The position numbers and the translations under genes are program-made. From NCBI RefSeq assembly GCF_000703005.1, contig NZ_JNLH01000001.1, positions 647,501 through 711,500 on the forward strand: a stretch of DNA of 64,000 nucleotides, read 5' to 3'. Source of the stretch: Pseudobutyrivibrio ruminis HUN009 (GTDB lineage: Bacteria; Bacillota; Clostridia; Lachnospirales; Lachnospiraceae). Positions 23,597 through 31,918 of the stretch are shown in pieces. Below the pieces are notes generated by a model that ran no database searches, was not told the DNA's origin, and saw only the letters and a list, made by a program, of their open reading frames with translations. Numbering within the stretch: the first letter of the stretch is position 1; every line of letters starts with the position of its first letter.

Positions 23597-25459
23597 TTAT
23601 CTAACCATTGTTGCTGTTCCAAATAACTCCTGGTATGAGAACTCATAGAACTTGAAGCCATCTGCGTATGAACCTAAATCATAAGGATAAAAATATACTA
23701 GGACCTTATCATCCTGGAATGCAACATTCCCTGAATTAATAGATGCATATTCGTACGCAGTGTCATAGGCATCCTGGTCTGTGGCTGCAAAGTATCCGCC
23801 ATTATCGCCGTCTATACTGTTTTCCAAGTAATCCTGGCGAACCTTCTCAGCGACCAAGGTCTTAAACTCTTCCTCAGTGCCTTTATAGAAATCAGCAAAT
23901 GTCAGCTCCTCGCCTGTCTGCAAATCAAAGATGTACTCGTACATGCTAGGCATGCCGTGGGCGCCGCCGCCATACCAATATCCGTTGAAGTCCACAATGA
24001 GATACCTGTCATTTATGATATTCACACCTGAAACATCATATGTATCTGTCTCATGGTATATGTCTGGATATTCCTTGTGGTCCTCGCAGTCAGTTTCTGC
24101 TGCTTCCGCAACTGACTCCGGCTCATAAGAAACCTGGCCATCCATATACTCTTTCAGCTTTGCATTAATCTGGTCTGCCACCGGTGAGTACTTGCCATCA
24201 AGCACAAATGCTTCTGCATAGCACGAATACAAAGGTGTGCCGCAATATGGGCAGACAAAATTGCTTGTTCCGTAGATTATGGTGCCGTATTCGTATGCTT
24301 GAATTGTATCACTTAAAATGTCGATATCTGTAAGCTTGTCAGCTCCATCTACTCTGTACCATTTTACATCGGCCCCTTCCAACTTTATTACATATGGTGC
24401 TCCTGCTCTAAAGATTACATTATCAGCATATGAAGCTCCTGGCGCAAATTCACTTTCGTACATCTCACTATAGGTATCTGCTACCGCATCGTATTCTGTA
24501 ATCTTTTTTGTAGTTACATTGTACTGGTCAGTTTCGATTGTGGTAGCGTAATATACCTTGTCATCTGTCACGCCAATTACTATTACAGACTCAGCATCCC
24601 CAAACTGCTTTGCTTTGCCAGTTTCAATATTGTAGACATATGACGTGCTTTTGTAATCGTCACCATCGTCGATGTCATAAATAATAACTTTGTCATTGTA
24701 GGCCATCACATATGAGGCATTGTTACTAAGGGCATCCAGCTCAGTGATATTTCCTTCGGCATCCATTGTGGCAAACCGCTTATTTTCATAATCATATGAG
24801 GACAACTCGACATAGCCGAACATATCTATTTCTCTGGCAATGCAGTCTCCTCTACCGTTATCATTTGTGTCCACTGAATATCCGTCAATCTCTGTCTCAG
24901 AATCCTTATCCTCAGTCATCGTGCCATCGTCAGATGGAACAAAGCAGAACTCCTTGAACTTTTCAGCATCATTGTTTATGCCAGCAATGTACAGCTTTCC
25001 GTCATAAAAATCCGAGTAATTAGACCAATAGCTTGATTCCATTTCAAAGAACACATCAGCCTTTTCTGTGCTTAAATCTAGCGCAATGAATTCGTATGTG
25101 CTGTTTCCATTATCATCAGTGGCATACTGTCTTAAGTACAGCTTTCCATCATGGATTGCTTCAATCGTTGCATCTTCATCACAGCCGTTGTCTTTTAAAA
25201 TCTTCTTAATAACGCTTCTGTCATAGGTGTTCATCTTATTTCCATCGGCGTCGACAGTATAGAAAATATCAGTGTCATAATCTGATTCAAAATAATACTC
25301 ATCATCAAGCTGTTTGTTTTCTTCCGTTGTTGTTTCGGTTTTGGCCTCTGTCTGTTTCTCCTGAATGGAAACCTCTGGTTTAGCCTCATCCTTCTTACAG
25401 CCTGTGATTGCGAATGCCATTGATATAGCCAGCATCAGGCATATAAAACTCTTTTTCAT
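23597..25459 (-). CDS. Lipoprotein with DUF3298-type C-terminal domain
   Basis: An exported lipoprotein of about 620 residues. The signal peptide MKKSFICLMLAISMAFAITG ends at a lipobox (AITG-C), so Cys is lipid-anchored. A Glu/Thr linker follows. Residues ~45-400 contain repeated short blades (LYLRQYATDDN, LYIAGINNDAEK, VYYATTIETDQ), which suggests a beta-propeller. The C-terminal ~150 residues carry WYGGGAHGMPSMYEYIFDL and LTFADFYKGTEEE, the hallmark of DUF3298, found in RsiV-like proteins. The start at 25459 follows GGAG. Function is unknown. Confidence 0.78.
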   Translation of the reverse strand: MKKSFICLMLAISMAFAITGCKKDEAKPEVSIQEKQTEAKTETTTEENKQLDDEYYFESDYDTDIFYTVDADGNKMNTYDRSVIKKILKDNGCDEDATIEAIHDGKLYLRQYATDDNGNSTYEFIALDLSTEKADVFFEMESSYWSNYSDFYDGKLYIAGINNDAEKFKEFCFVPSDDGTMTEDKDSETEIDGYSVDTNDNGRGDCIAREIDMFGYVELSSYDYENKRFATMDAEGNITELDALSNNASYVMAYNDKVIIYDIDDGDDYKSTSYVYNIETGKAKQFGDAESVIVIGVTDDKVYYATTIETDQYNVTTKKITEYDAVADTYSEMYESEFAPGASYADNVIFRAGAPYVIKLEGADVKWYRVDGADKLTDIDILSDTIQAYEYGTIIYGTSNFVCPYCGTPLYSCYAEAFVLDGKYSPVADQINAKLKEYMDGQVSYEPESVAEAAETDCEDHKEYPDIYHETDTYDVSGVNIINDRYLIVDFNGYWYGGGAHGMPSMYEYIFDLQTGEELTFADFYKGTEEEFKTLVAEKVRQDYLENSIDGDNGGYFAATDQDAYDTAYEYASINSGNVAFQDDKVLVYFYPYDLGSYADGFKFYEFSYQELFGTATMVR

Positions 25460-25484
25460 ATATTTCTCCATTTAAACATTTGTA

Positions 25485-25520
25485 AAGCCGCACAACATAG
25501 CGGTGCTGTGCGGCTTTTTT
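25485..25520. terminator. Terminator between SPFH gene and lipoprotein gene
   Basis: AAGCCGCACA pairs with TGTGCGGCTT around a loop of about 12 bases. A T run follows on the plus strand, and AAAAAA precedes it on the minus strand, where the tail is only TTTAC. It most likely ends the SPFH transcript. Confidence 0.65.
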
Positions 25521-25544
25521 GCATTCTATTAATGATTTATAGGA

Positions 25545-26564
25545 TTAGTTCTGACCTTCAAAATCTGTATGTGTTGTGGCGAAGTGCTGTGTTGTTGCAC
25601 TCTTCTCACCATCATTGCAGCAAGGATCAGCTTTCTTTTCAACTGGCTTTGATGCTGGAGCCTTGTCTACTGGAGTGTTGTTGCCAAAACCAAGCATCTC
25701 TGTCTTGAATGTAAGATCTGATGCAGCGCCTGCAAGATCTGTAGGAACTACAATCTTTGTAGCACGGCCATCGCCAAGCTTTGAAAGAGCCTCAAGCTTC
25801 TTGATAAGAAGAACTCGCTCGTCCATGTTTGCTTCCTTGAGCATTTCAATACCGCGAGCCTCTGCCTCGTATACAAGACGGATTGACTCAGCCTGACCTG
25901 TTGCTCTTGCGATAGCAGCATCTCTTTCGGCCTCTGCCTTAAGAACGAGGGCCTGCTTATCACCTTCTGCACGAGTGATTGAAGCCTGCTTGTGACCTTC
26001 TGCCTCAAGAAGAGTCTCACGACGATCACGCTCAGCTTTCATCTGCTTTTCCATTGAACGCTGGATCTCTTCTGGTGGGATGATGTTCTTGAGCTCAACA
26101 CGGCCTACCTTGATACCCCAAGGATCAGTAGCCTCATCAAGTATAACACGCATCTTTGAGTTGATGTTGTCACGAGATGTAAGTGTCTGATCGAGCTCTA
26201 ACTCACCAACCAAGTTACGGAGAGTAGTAGCTGTAAGATTTTCAAGAGCAAGGATTGGGCGCTCAGCACCATAAGCGTAAAGCTTTGGATCCTGTACCTT
26301 GAAGTAAACTACAGTATCGATTTTCATGATAACGTTATCCTTTGTGATAACATCCTGTGGTGGAAAATCTGCGACCTGTTCCTTTAATGAAACACGCTTT
26401 GCAACACGATCAATGAATGGAATGATTACATGGAAACCTGGTACCAATGTGTTGTGATACTTACCAAGTCTTTCAATGACAAATACGTATCCCTGTGGTA
26501 CAATGCGGATTCCAAATCCAACTGCAATCAAAACTAAGACTAATACAACAATTAAAAATCCCAT
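25545..26564 (-). CDS. SPFH/stomatin-like membrane protease-associated protein
   Basis: A 339-residue band-7 protein. It starts MGFLIVVLVLVLIAVGFGIR, a membrane anchor, followed by the SPFH domain: VPQGYVFVIERLGKYHNTLV, GFHVIIPFIDRVAKRVSLKE and YGAERPILALENLTATTLRN. A long Ala/Glu-rich coiled coil (residues ~185-255) drives oligomerisation. The C-terminal tail has PCC and looks disordered. The start at 26564 follows GGGAGG. Such proteins organise membrane microdomains (QmcA/YbbK-like). No NfeD-type partner gene is adjacent. Confidence 0.9.
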   Translation of the reverse strand: MGFLIVVLVLVLIAVGFGIRIVPQGYVFVIERLGKYHNTLVPGFHVIIPFIDRVAKRVSLKEQVADFPPQDVITKDNVIMKIDTVVYFKVQDPKLYAYGAERPILALENLTATTLRNLVGELELDQTLTSRDNINSKMRVILDEATDPWGIKVGRVELKNIIPPEEIQRSMEKQMKAERDRRETLLEAEGHKQASITRAEGDKQALVLKAEAERDAAIARATGQAESIRLVYEAEARGIEMLKEANMDERVLLIKKLEALSKLGDGRATKIVVPTDLAGAASDLTFKTEMLGFGNNTPVDKAPASKPVEKKADPCCNDGEKSATTQHFATTHTDFEGQN

Positions 26565-26638
26565 AAAATGTCCTCCCTTTTGTAAAACATCTATTGTCAT
26601 TATTGTAGTCCATTAGAATTAGAAATGCATCAAGTTTT

Positions 26639-27262
26639 TTAACTTAACTTCTCAATCACCACAACCCCAGAGCAGTAGCTCTTTGGTTCGTACTTAATTC
26701 CTTGGAAATGCTGCTGCAATTCATCCAACACAAAGTAGATTTCATCATCGTCCCAGCGTTGGCCTTCTTCTACCTTGCACTGCTCAAGCTTTTCGCGAGT
26801 TTCAAAAGCAACATCTCCAAATAGGATTTTTCCTCCATCATTTAACAAGCCAAGAAGTTCCTTGATGAACTCCACTTTCTGCTCATCATTAAGATGGTGA
26901 ATTGAATAAGTACCAACGATGAAATCGAATTTCTTCTCATGTAACTCTGGCACCAATCCCTTAGTGATATCTCCTTGATAAAGCTTTGCATCTGGCATCT
27001 TCTCTTGGGCAAGCTCAATCATACGAGCCGAGAAATCCTGACCATATACTTCACAGCCATTCTCATATAGCTTAGAAGTAAGTGTGGCTGTTCCAAAGCC
27101 GATATCTAGAACTGCTGCACCAGGCTTTTCCATAATCACTTCATAGATGTAGCCTAGCACATTCTTATAGCCAGCAAATGGATAAACATTGCTCTCCTCT
27201 GATAATCCAACTGCCTCGTCATATCCATCTGCCCATAAATCAAATCCTTTGTTGTCTAACAT
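26639..27262 (-). CDS. Class I SAM-dependent methyltransferase
   Basis: A cytoplasmic methyltransferase of 207 residues. Motif I is VLDIGFGTATLTSKLY, motif II is EVYGQDFSARMIELA, and FDFIVGTYSIHHLN is the motif IV region. The start MLDNKGFDLWADGYDEAVGL resembles YrrT-like small-molecule methyltransferases, and GGAGGAAG lies before the ATG. The substrate is not evident. It lies between the SPFH gene and coaBC, separated from coaBC by a terminator. Confidence 0.85.
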   Translation of the reverse strand: MLDNKGFDLWADGYDEAVGLSEESNVYPFAGYKNVLGYIYEVIMEKPGAAVLDIGFGTATLTSKLYENGCEVYGQDFSARMIELAQEKMPDAKLYQGDITKGLVPELHEKKFDFIVGTYSIHHLNDEQKVEFIKELLGLLNDGGKILFGDVAFETREKLEQCKVEEGQRWDDDEIYFVLDELQQHFQGIKYEPKSYCSGVVVIEKLS

Positions 27263-27336
27263 ATTCTTCCTCCTCTATGTATGTAATTTTCTTACCTGTT
27301 CACTTTATCAATTTAACCCGCAAAAGTAAACAACCT

Positions 27337-27372
27337 AAAAAATGAGCAGCCCACTTAAGGGTTGCCCATTTT
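27337..27372 (-). terminator. coaBC terminator
   Basis: On the minus strand an imperfect stem ATGGGCAACCC/GTGGGCTGCTCAT is followed by TTTTTT. Confidence 0.7.
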
Positions 27373-27373
27373 A

Positions 27374-28564
27374 TTATCTCCCTACTATTTCGTCGAAAAT
27401 GGCATGTGCCACTTCTTCTTTTGTCATGATTGGAAGCTCTTTGGCACCATCAGCCGTGATAAGAGTTACCACATTGGTGTCTGTGCCGAAGCCTGCCCCC
27501 GATGTACGTAGATTGTTGGCGACAATCATGTCCACATTCTTTTTCTTCAGCTTAGCGCTTGAATTCTCAAGCATGTTTTCCGTCTCCATTGAGAATCCGC
27601 AAATAAACTGTCCTTCTTTTCTGTGGGCACCAAGGTATGCCAAAATATCTTCCGTTCTCTCAAGCTCTATACAGCTAGCTTCACCATCTTTTTTCTTTAT
27701 CTTCTCCGTTGCAACATTGATAGGTCTGTAATCTGCAACTGCCGCACTCTTTATAATAATGTCGCACTCCCCGGCCGCGTTTTTAACTACCTCAGCCATT
27801 TCAGCAGCGCTTCGTACATTAACAACATTTACAAACATAGGTGGCTCAATTGCAACTGGGCCAGACACAAGTGTGACATCGGCACCGCGCTCCATGGCAG
27901 CCTTGGCGATGGCGTATCCCATCTTGCCAGTGCTGTGATTTGTGATATAGCGGACTGGGTCGATTGCCTCCTCTGTAGGGCCTGCTGTAACAAGCACTTT
28001 TTTGCCAACCATATCGTGTTCATGGGCAAGCTCTCGAAGAATGTACTGAAGAAGTACCTCTGGTTCAGGCATCTTGCCTGCCCCTGTATCTCCACATGCT
28101 AAATATCCATTAGCTGGATTGATTATTTCAAATCCGTATTTACGAAGTGTTTCAAGATTGTCCTGAACGATTTGATTCTCAAACATGTTTGTGTTCATAG
28201 CTGGACTGACAAGCTTTTTGCATTTTGCTGCGAGAATTGTTGTAGTAAGCATGTCGTCTGCTATTCCATGGGCCATCTTGCCAATTACGTTGGCGCTAGC
28301 GGGTGCCACCATAAAAATATCGGCTCTCTTGGCAAGTGCCACATGTTCAACGTTGAACTGAAAATTCCTATCGAATGTGTCTACTAAACATTTATTTGAA
28401 GTAAGAGTCTCGAAGGTAATTGGATTGATGAAATTGGTGGCGTTCTTTGTCATGATGACATTTACATCTGCCCCGAGCTTTACAAGTGCCGAAGCAAGAC
28501 TTGCAATTTTGTATGCTGCGATGGAGCCTGTTACTCCAAGGACTACACATTTACCTTTTAACAT
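27374..28564 (-). CDS. coaBC: Bifunctional phosphopantothenoylcysteine decarboxylase/synthetase
   Basis: Performs two steps of coenzyme A synthesis: it joins cysteine to 4'-phosphopantothenate, then decarboxylates the product. It has 396 residues, the usual size. The N-terminal flavin domain (CoaC) has GVTGSIAAYKIASL, SPAMNTNMF and ACGDTGAGKMPEPE with the catalytic Cys. The CoaB half has VLVTAGPTEEAIDPVRYITN and AAVADYRPIN. The start at 28564 follows AAAAGGA. It lies 72 bases after a PanT-like transporter gene, so the pair probably couples pantothenate uptake to its use. Confidence 0.95.
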   Translation of the reverse strand: MLKGKCVVLGVTGSIAAYKIASLASALVKLGADVNVIMTKNATNFINPITFETLTSNKCLVDTFDRNFQFNVEHVALAKRADIFMVAPASANVIGKMAHGIADDMLTTTILAAKCKKLVSPAMNTNMFENQIVQDNLETLRKYGFEIINPANGYLACGDTGAGKMPEPEVLLQYILRELAHEHDMVGKKVLVTAGPTEEAIDPVRYITNHSTGKMGYAIAKAAMERGADVTLVSGPVAIEPPMFVNVVNVRSAAEMAEVVKNAAGECDIIIKSAAVADYRPINVATEKIKKKDGEASCIELERTEDILAYLGAHRKEGQFICGFSMETENMLENSSAKLKKKNVDMIVANNLRTSGAGFGTDTNVVTLITADGAKELPIMTKEEVAHAIFDEIVGR

Positions 28565-28636
28565 AATCCTTTTAATACCTCCGAAAACTACTAACTAGAT
28601 TGCTACTTTACGCTTATTTCTCCCTAGTTGTTTATA

Positions 28637-29554
28637 TTAAAGTGCTGCCTGCTTTGCTGAATTATCAGAAGCTACAGCTTTGATTTTCATTGCCTTATCT
28701 GAATATACACCTGCTGGCTGAATCTTATCAAGTACGATGCCTACTAAATAAACAATTACAGCACCTACGATAGCTTCGATAACACCATTGAAGCTGATAA
28801 CACCAGCGATTACTGCCATAAGAGCATCTGGGTCAATCTGTAAAAGCTCAGCGTATGGAACCTTATAGAAAAGATAGATGCTTCCCATAACAAGAAGTGT
28901 ATTTGTCATTGCGCCTGCAATACCAGCTGTGATAAAGCCAAGAGCCTTTGCATCCTTGTTCATGAAAAGGTATTCAATACCAGCGAATGCTGCGATACCA
29001 ACAACGATACCGATTACTCTTGCAACTGAAACTGACATTCCAAGTACGCCTTCTGAAATCATTTTATTAAAGAATGCGAACACGCCAAATCCAAGAATGA
29101 ATGACACAACTGCATTGATAATTGAACCAACTACAGCCTTCTTATCAGAGCTGATTGCCTTCTTGATACCAACGTATACGAAGTAAGGTACCACACCGAT
29201 AAGAATTCTTGGTACGATAGCGATGAATGTACTCTTGAATACGATTAAGAGTGCTGCTCCAACTGAATCATGTGGAAGCATTGTCAACGCAGCTACAGGC
29301 GAAAAGATGAATGCTGATGCTGCTGGTGCGATTGAACTCTTAATGAAACTGCTGAGTCCGAATACACCTCCAAGAAATGCGCCCTTCTTTGGTCCTAAGA
29401 ATAAAGAACCAATGATAACTGGAATATGAAGTGTTGTTGCATTAATAACTACAAGTGGAATAAATCCGAGTGGTGTTGAAGCCATTACTACAATAATGGC
29501 TGTGAATAACGCTGTGAGCACAAGCTCATAGGTCTTAGAATTTCTGCTTTGCAT
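28637..29554 (-). CDS. panT: ECF transporter S component, probably for pantothenate
   Basis: An integral membrane protein of 305 residues with about seven to eight hydrophobic segments. The N-terminus LVLTALFTAIIVVMASTPLG and FLGPKKGAFLGGVFGLSSFI match substrate-binding (S) subunits of ECF vitamin transporters. It is longer than typical S components (~190), with extra helices in the middle. Position upstream of coaBC points to pantothenate, hence the tentative symbol. The shared EcfA/EcfT energising module is not in the window. The start at 29554 follows AGGAGG. A sigma-A promoter and structured leader precede it. Confidence 0.72.
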   Translation of the reverse strand: MQSRNSKTYELVLTALFTAIIVVMASTPLGFIPLVVINATTLHIPVIIGSLFLGPKKGAFLGGVFGLSSFIKSSIAPAASAFIFSPVAALTMLPHDSVGAALLIVFKSTFIAIVPRILIGVVPYFVYVGIKKAISSDKKAVVGSIINAVVSFILGFGVFAFFNKMISEGVLGMSVSVARVIGIVVGIAAFAGIEYLFMNKDAKALGFITAGIAGAMTNTLLVMGSIYLFYKVPYAELLQIDPDALMAVIAGVISFNGVIEAIVGAVIVYLVGIVLDKIQPAGVYSDKAMKIKAVASDNSAKQAAL

Positions 29555-29557
29555 TTG

Positions 29558-29655
29558 TTCCTCCTTTTGGTAGAAGCCTCGACGGGTCTCCTCCTAGTAA
29601 AACCTTGCGTAAAGCGTAGCAACCATATATTACCATCTTTTTTTCAGAAGAACAA
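29558..29655 (-). promoter_or_regulatory. Promoter and short structured leader of the panT-like gene
   Basis: On the minus strand TTGTTC (29650-29655), 17 bases and TAATAT (29627-29632) form a sigma-A promoter. The implied leader of ~70 nt starts GGTTGCTACGCTTTACGCAA, a small hairpin. A second hairpin, TAGGAG/CTTCTA enclosing GAC/GTC, ends near the ribosome binding site. I cannot match it to a known riboswitch. Confidence 0.55.
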
Positions 29656-29683
29656 TAAATTTTTAACAATGTCTGTTTTCTGG

Positions 29684-29714
29684 CAAAAAAGACCAGCCCC
29701 GTGGAGCTGGTCTG
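29684..29714 (-). terminator. Terminator of the first chemoreceptor gene
   Basis: AGACCAGC pairs with GCTGGTCT, followed by TTTTTT on the minus strand. Confidence 0.85.
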
Positions 29715-29726
29715 TAACTAATTTTC

Positions 29727-31217
29727 TTATTTGAGTGCCATCTCTTCCATCTCACGAGCGATGCGGTTGATTACATCAAGAGTATCGTTCATATCATGGA
29801 GGGCATCCATTGCATTTTCGCTGACAGATCCAACTGTATCTGTAGCTGCTGCAACCTCTTCTGATGTTGCAGAAAGGTTTGTAATGTTATCCATAATCTG
29901 TGAGTTTGCTGAAATAACTTCATCCACAGAAGACTTAACCTGAACAACTCCGTTACGAAGTTCATCAGTACCTTCTTTGATAGTATCAAGCTTTGTACCT
30001 GTCTCAGAAATAAGTTCGTTCTGCTTGTTAGCATACTCTGCTGACTTTGACATTGCAGATGCAGCTGAACGAGCATCGGATGTAAGGCGCTCGATAATCT
30101 TTGCGATTTCTTCTGTAGCCTCGCGAGTGCTTTCTGAAAGAGCACGAATCTCATCAGCAACTACTGCGAATCCCTTACCAGCCTCGCCTGCACGAGCTGC
30201 CTCGATTGAAGCATTAAGAGCGAGCAAGTTTGTCTGACTTGAAATACCAAGGATTGTCTCTGTGATACCCTGGATATCCTGAATGCTATCGTTAAGAGCC
30301 TGTGTAGTTGTGCTTGTTTCGATATTTATATTTGCAACCTTTTCAGCCTGGCTCTTAAGCTGGTTGATAAGATCAACACCTTCATTTACAGATTCTTCTA
30401 CTCGGATTGAAACCTCATCGATTGTAGTAGCTTCCTCACCAACGGACTGGATGCTTTCCTGAATGATTGCAGTCTTGTTTGTTTGATTCTCAATAGCTTC
30501 TGCAATATTCTTTGTACCTTCAACAATTTCTGCAACTGAATCATCAACTGTATTCATAGAATCGTTGAGGTTTGTAGAAACTTCATTAGCTTCCTCAAAT
30601 TTCTTATTGAGCTGCTCTGCCAAATCAACAATTGTTTCTGATGTCTCTTTTATATCCTCTGCATGCTCTTTAATAGTATCAAGAGTCTCTGTTGTCTGAC
30701 GGCGCTGCTGCTTACAAACGATAACTGCGATTGTACAACCAATCAAACTGAAAACCATCTGTGTAATAAGCTCGCTTACTTCAAGATTACCTCTTAAAAT
30801 CTCATTTATTCCCGAGAGCAGTAAGCTAAAGTTTGCAATAATAACACCTATTCTAACTGTTCCAGCCTCACCGTATATCATTACAATCAAAATGATGGCA
30901 TACATGAAAACATACATATGCTCATCATTAGGGCGAATAATAGTCATTAAGAACAGCGCTATCATTGATAATGTTATGCAATACTTATAACGATATTTCT
31001 CCCCAAACGCATTAAAGCAAACCTGGAACAAAATAATATCAAGTACTGCCACAGCCAATCTGACAATATCCAGCACATTGATGCCTGTCATAACCAATGC
31101 TCTAACATTGAAAAATATCAATGCCATGGCTGTGATTGTTCCACAATATCTAGCTAGTCTGTTTTTTTCGAACATCTGTCTTGTTTGGATGCTCATATTT
31201 TCATTTGCCTCACCCAT
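29727..31217 (-). CDS. Methyl-accepting chemotaxis protein with integral-membrane sensor
   Basis: A chemoreceptor of 496 residues. The start MGEANENMSIQTRQMFEKNR at 31217 follows GGAGG, so in-frame upstream starts are not used. Residues ~25-170 hold about six membrane segments (for example VLDIVRLAVAVLDIILF and YAIILIVMIYG), with no extracellular sensor domain and no clear HAMP. The signalling domain contains the hairpin tip ISSQTNLLALNASIEAARAG then KGFAVVADEIRALSESTREA. It presumably senses a membrane-linked or internal signal and feeds the flagellar motor. Confidence 0.92.
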   Translation of the reverse strand: MGEANENMSIQTRQMFEKNRLARYCGTITAMALIFFNVRALVMTGINVLDIVRLAVAVLDIILFQVCFNAFGEKYRYKYCITLSMIALFLMTIIRPNDEHMYVFMYAIILIVMIYGEAGTVRIGVIIANFSLLLSGINEILRGNLEVSELITQMVFSLIGCTIAVIVCKQQRRQTTETLDTIKEHAEDIKETSETIVDLAEQLNKKFEEANEVSTNLNDSMNTVDDSVAEIVEGTKNIAEAIENQTNKTAIIQESIQSVGEEATTIDEVSIRVEESVNEGVDLINQLKSQAEKVANINIETSTTTQALNDSIQDIQGITETILGISSQTNLLALNASIEAARAGEAGKGFAVVADEIRALSESTREATEEIAKIIERLTSDARSAASAMSKSAEYANKQNELISETGTKLDTIKEGTDELRNGVVQVKSSVDEVISANSQIMDNITNLSATSEEVAAATDTVGSVSENAMDALHDMNDTLDVINRIAREMEEMALK

Positions 31218-31382
31218 TATTGTGTCCTCCATACTAATATGTGATATATTATTAACTGTACCACATGAAATCACTGTCATACTAGAGTATAAATCATAAA
31301 TTTTTTCATTTTGTGAATTTTATTCCTGTAATTTTAAATATTTTTTGTATTTTTTTGTTTTTATAAAGGAGTTTACATATAT

Positions 31383-31862
31383 ATGGCTAAAAAAGAAGAC
31401 AAAACAAACGTAATGAGATTACTTGATCAGAAGAAAATTCCTTATGAACATTTTTCATTAGAAGGTGCTGATGGTCTTTCTGGAGAAGAGATAGCTGATA
31501 AGCTTTCAGAGAATCCAGCCCAGGCATTTAAAACACTTGTAACAACAGGCAAAACTGGCAATCACTATGTATTCGTAGTTCCAGTAGCCGCTGAACTTGA
31601 TTTAAAAAAGGCAGCCAGCGCTGTCTCTGAGAAATCTATCGAAATGCTCAAACAGAAGGATTTACTCCCACTTACTGGATATGTACACGGAGGCTGCTCT
31701 CCTATCGGCATGAAGAAATTCTTTACCACAGTCATCGATGCCTCTGCTGAAAATTTTGACCAGATTTATTTCTCAGCTGGCAAGGTAGGCCACCAAGTAA
31801 AAATTGCAGTAGAAGATATTTCTAAAATTATCAGAGTTGAGTATGAGGATATTATAAAGTAA
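31383..31862 (+). CDS. ybaK: Cys-tRNA(Pro)/Cys-tRNA(Cys) deacylase, YbaK/EbsC family
   Basis: A trans-editing enzyme of 159 residues that hydrolyses mischarged tRNA. Family features are LLDQKKIPYEHFSLEGADGL, PAQAFKTLVTTGK, FVVPVAAELDLKKAASAV and GYVHGGCSPIGMKKFFTTVI, which includes the substrate-binding GGxSPIG loop. It starts at 31383 behind AAGGAG. It is a lone plus-strand gene between two minus-strand chemoreceptor genes and ends at a bidirectional terminator. Confidence 0.93.
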   Translation: MAKKEDKTNVMRLLDQKKIPYEHFSLEGADGLSGEEIADKLSENPAQAFKTLVTTGKTGNHYVFVVPVAAELDLKKAASAVSEKSIEMLKQKDLLPLTGYVHGGCSPIGMKKFFTTVIDASAENFDQIYFSAGKVGHQVKIAVEDISKIIRVEYEDIIK

Positions 31863-31863
31863 A

Positions 31864-31900
31864 AAAAGGATTCAGAAATCCATGATTTCTGAATCCTTTT
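31864..31900. terminator. Bidirectional terminator between ybaK and a chemoreceptor gene
   Basis: AAAGGATTCAGAAATC pairs perfectly over 16 bases with its complement around CAT, with A and T runs on both sides. It serves the two convergent genes. Confidence 0.9.
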
Positions 31901-31918
31901 ACACCTATACTATTCGCT

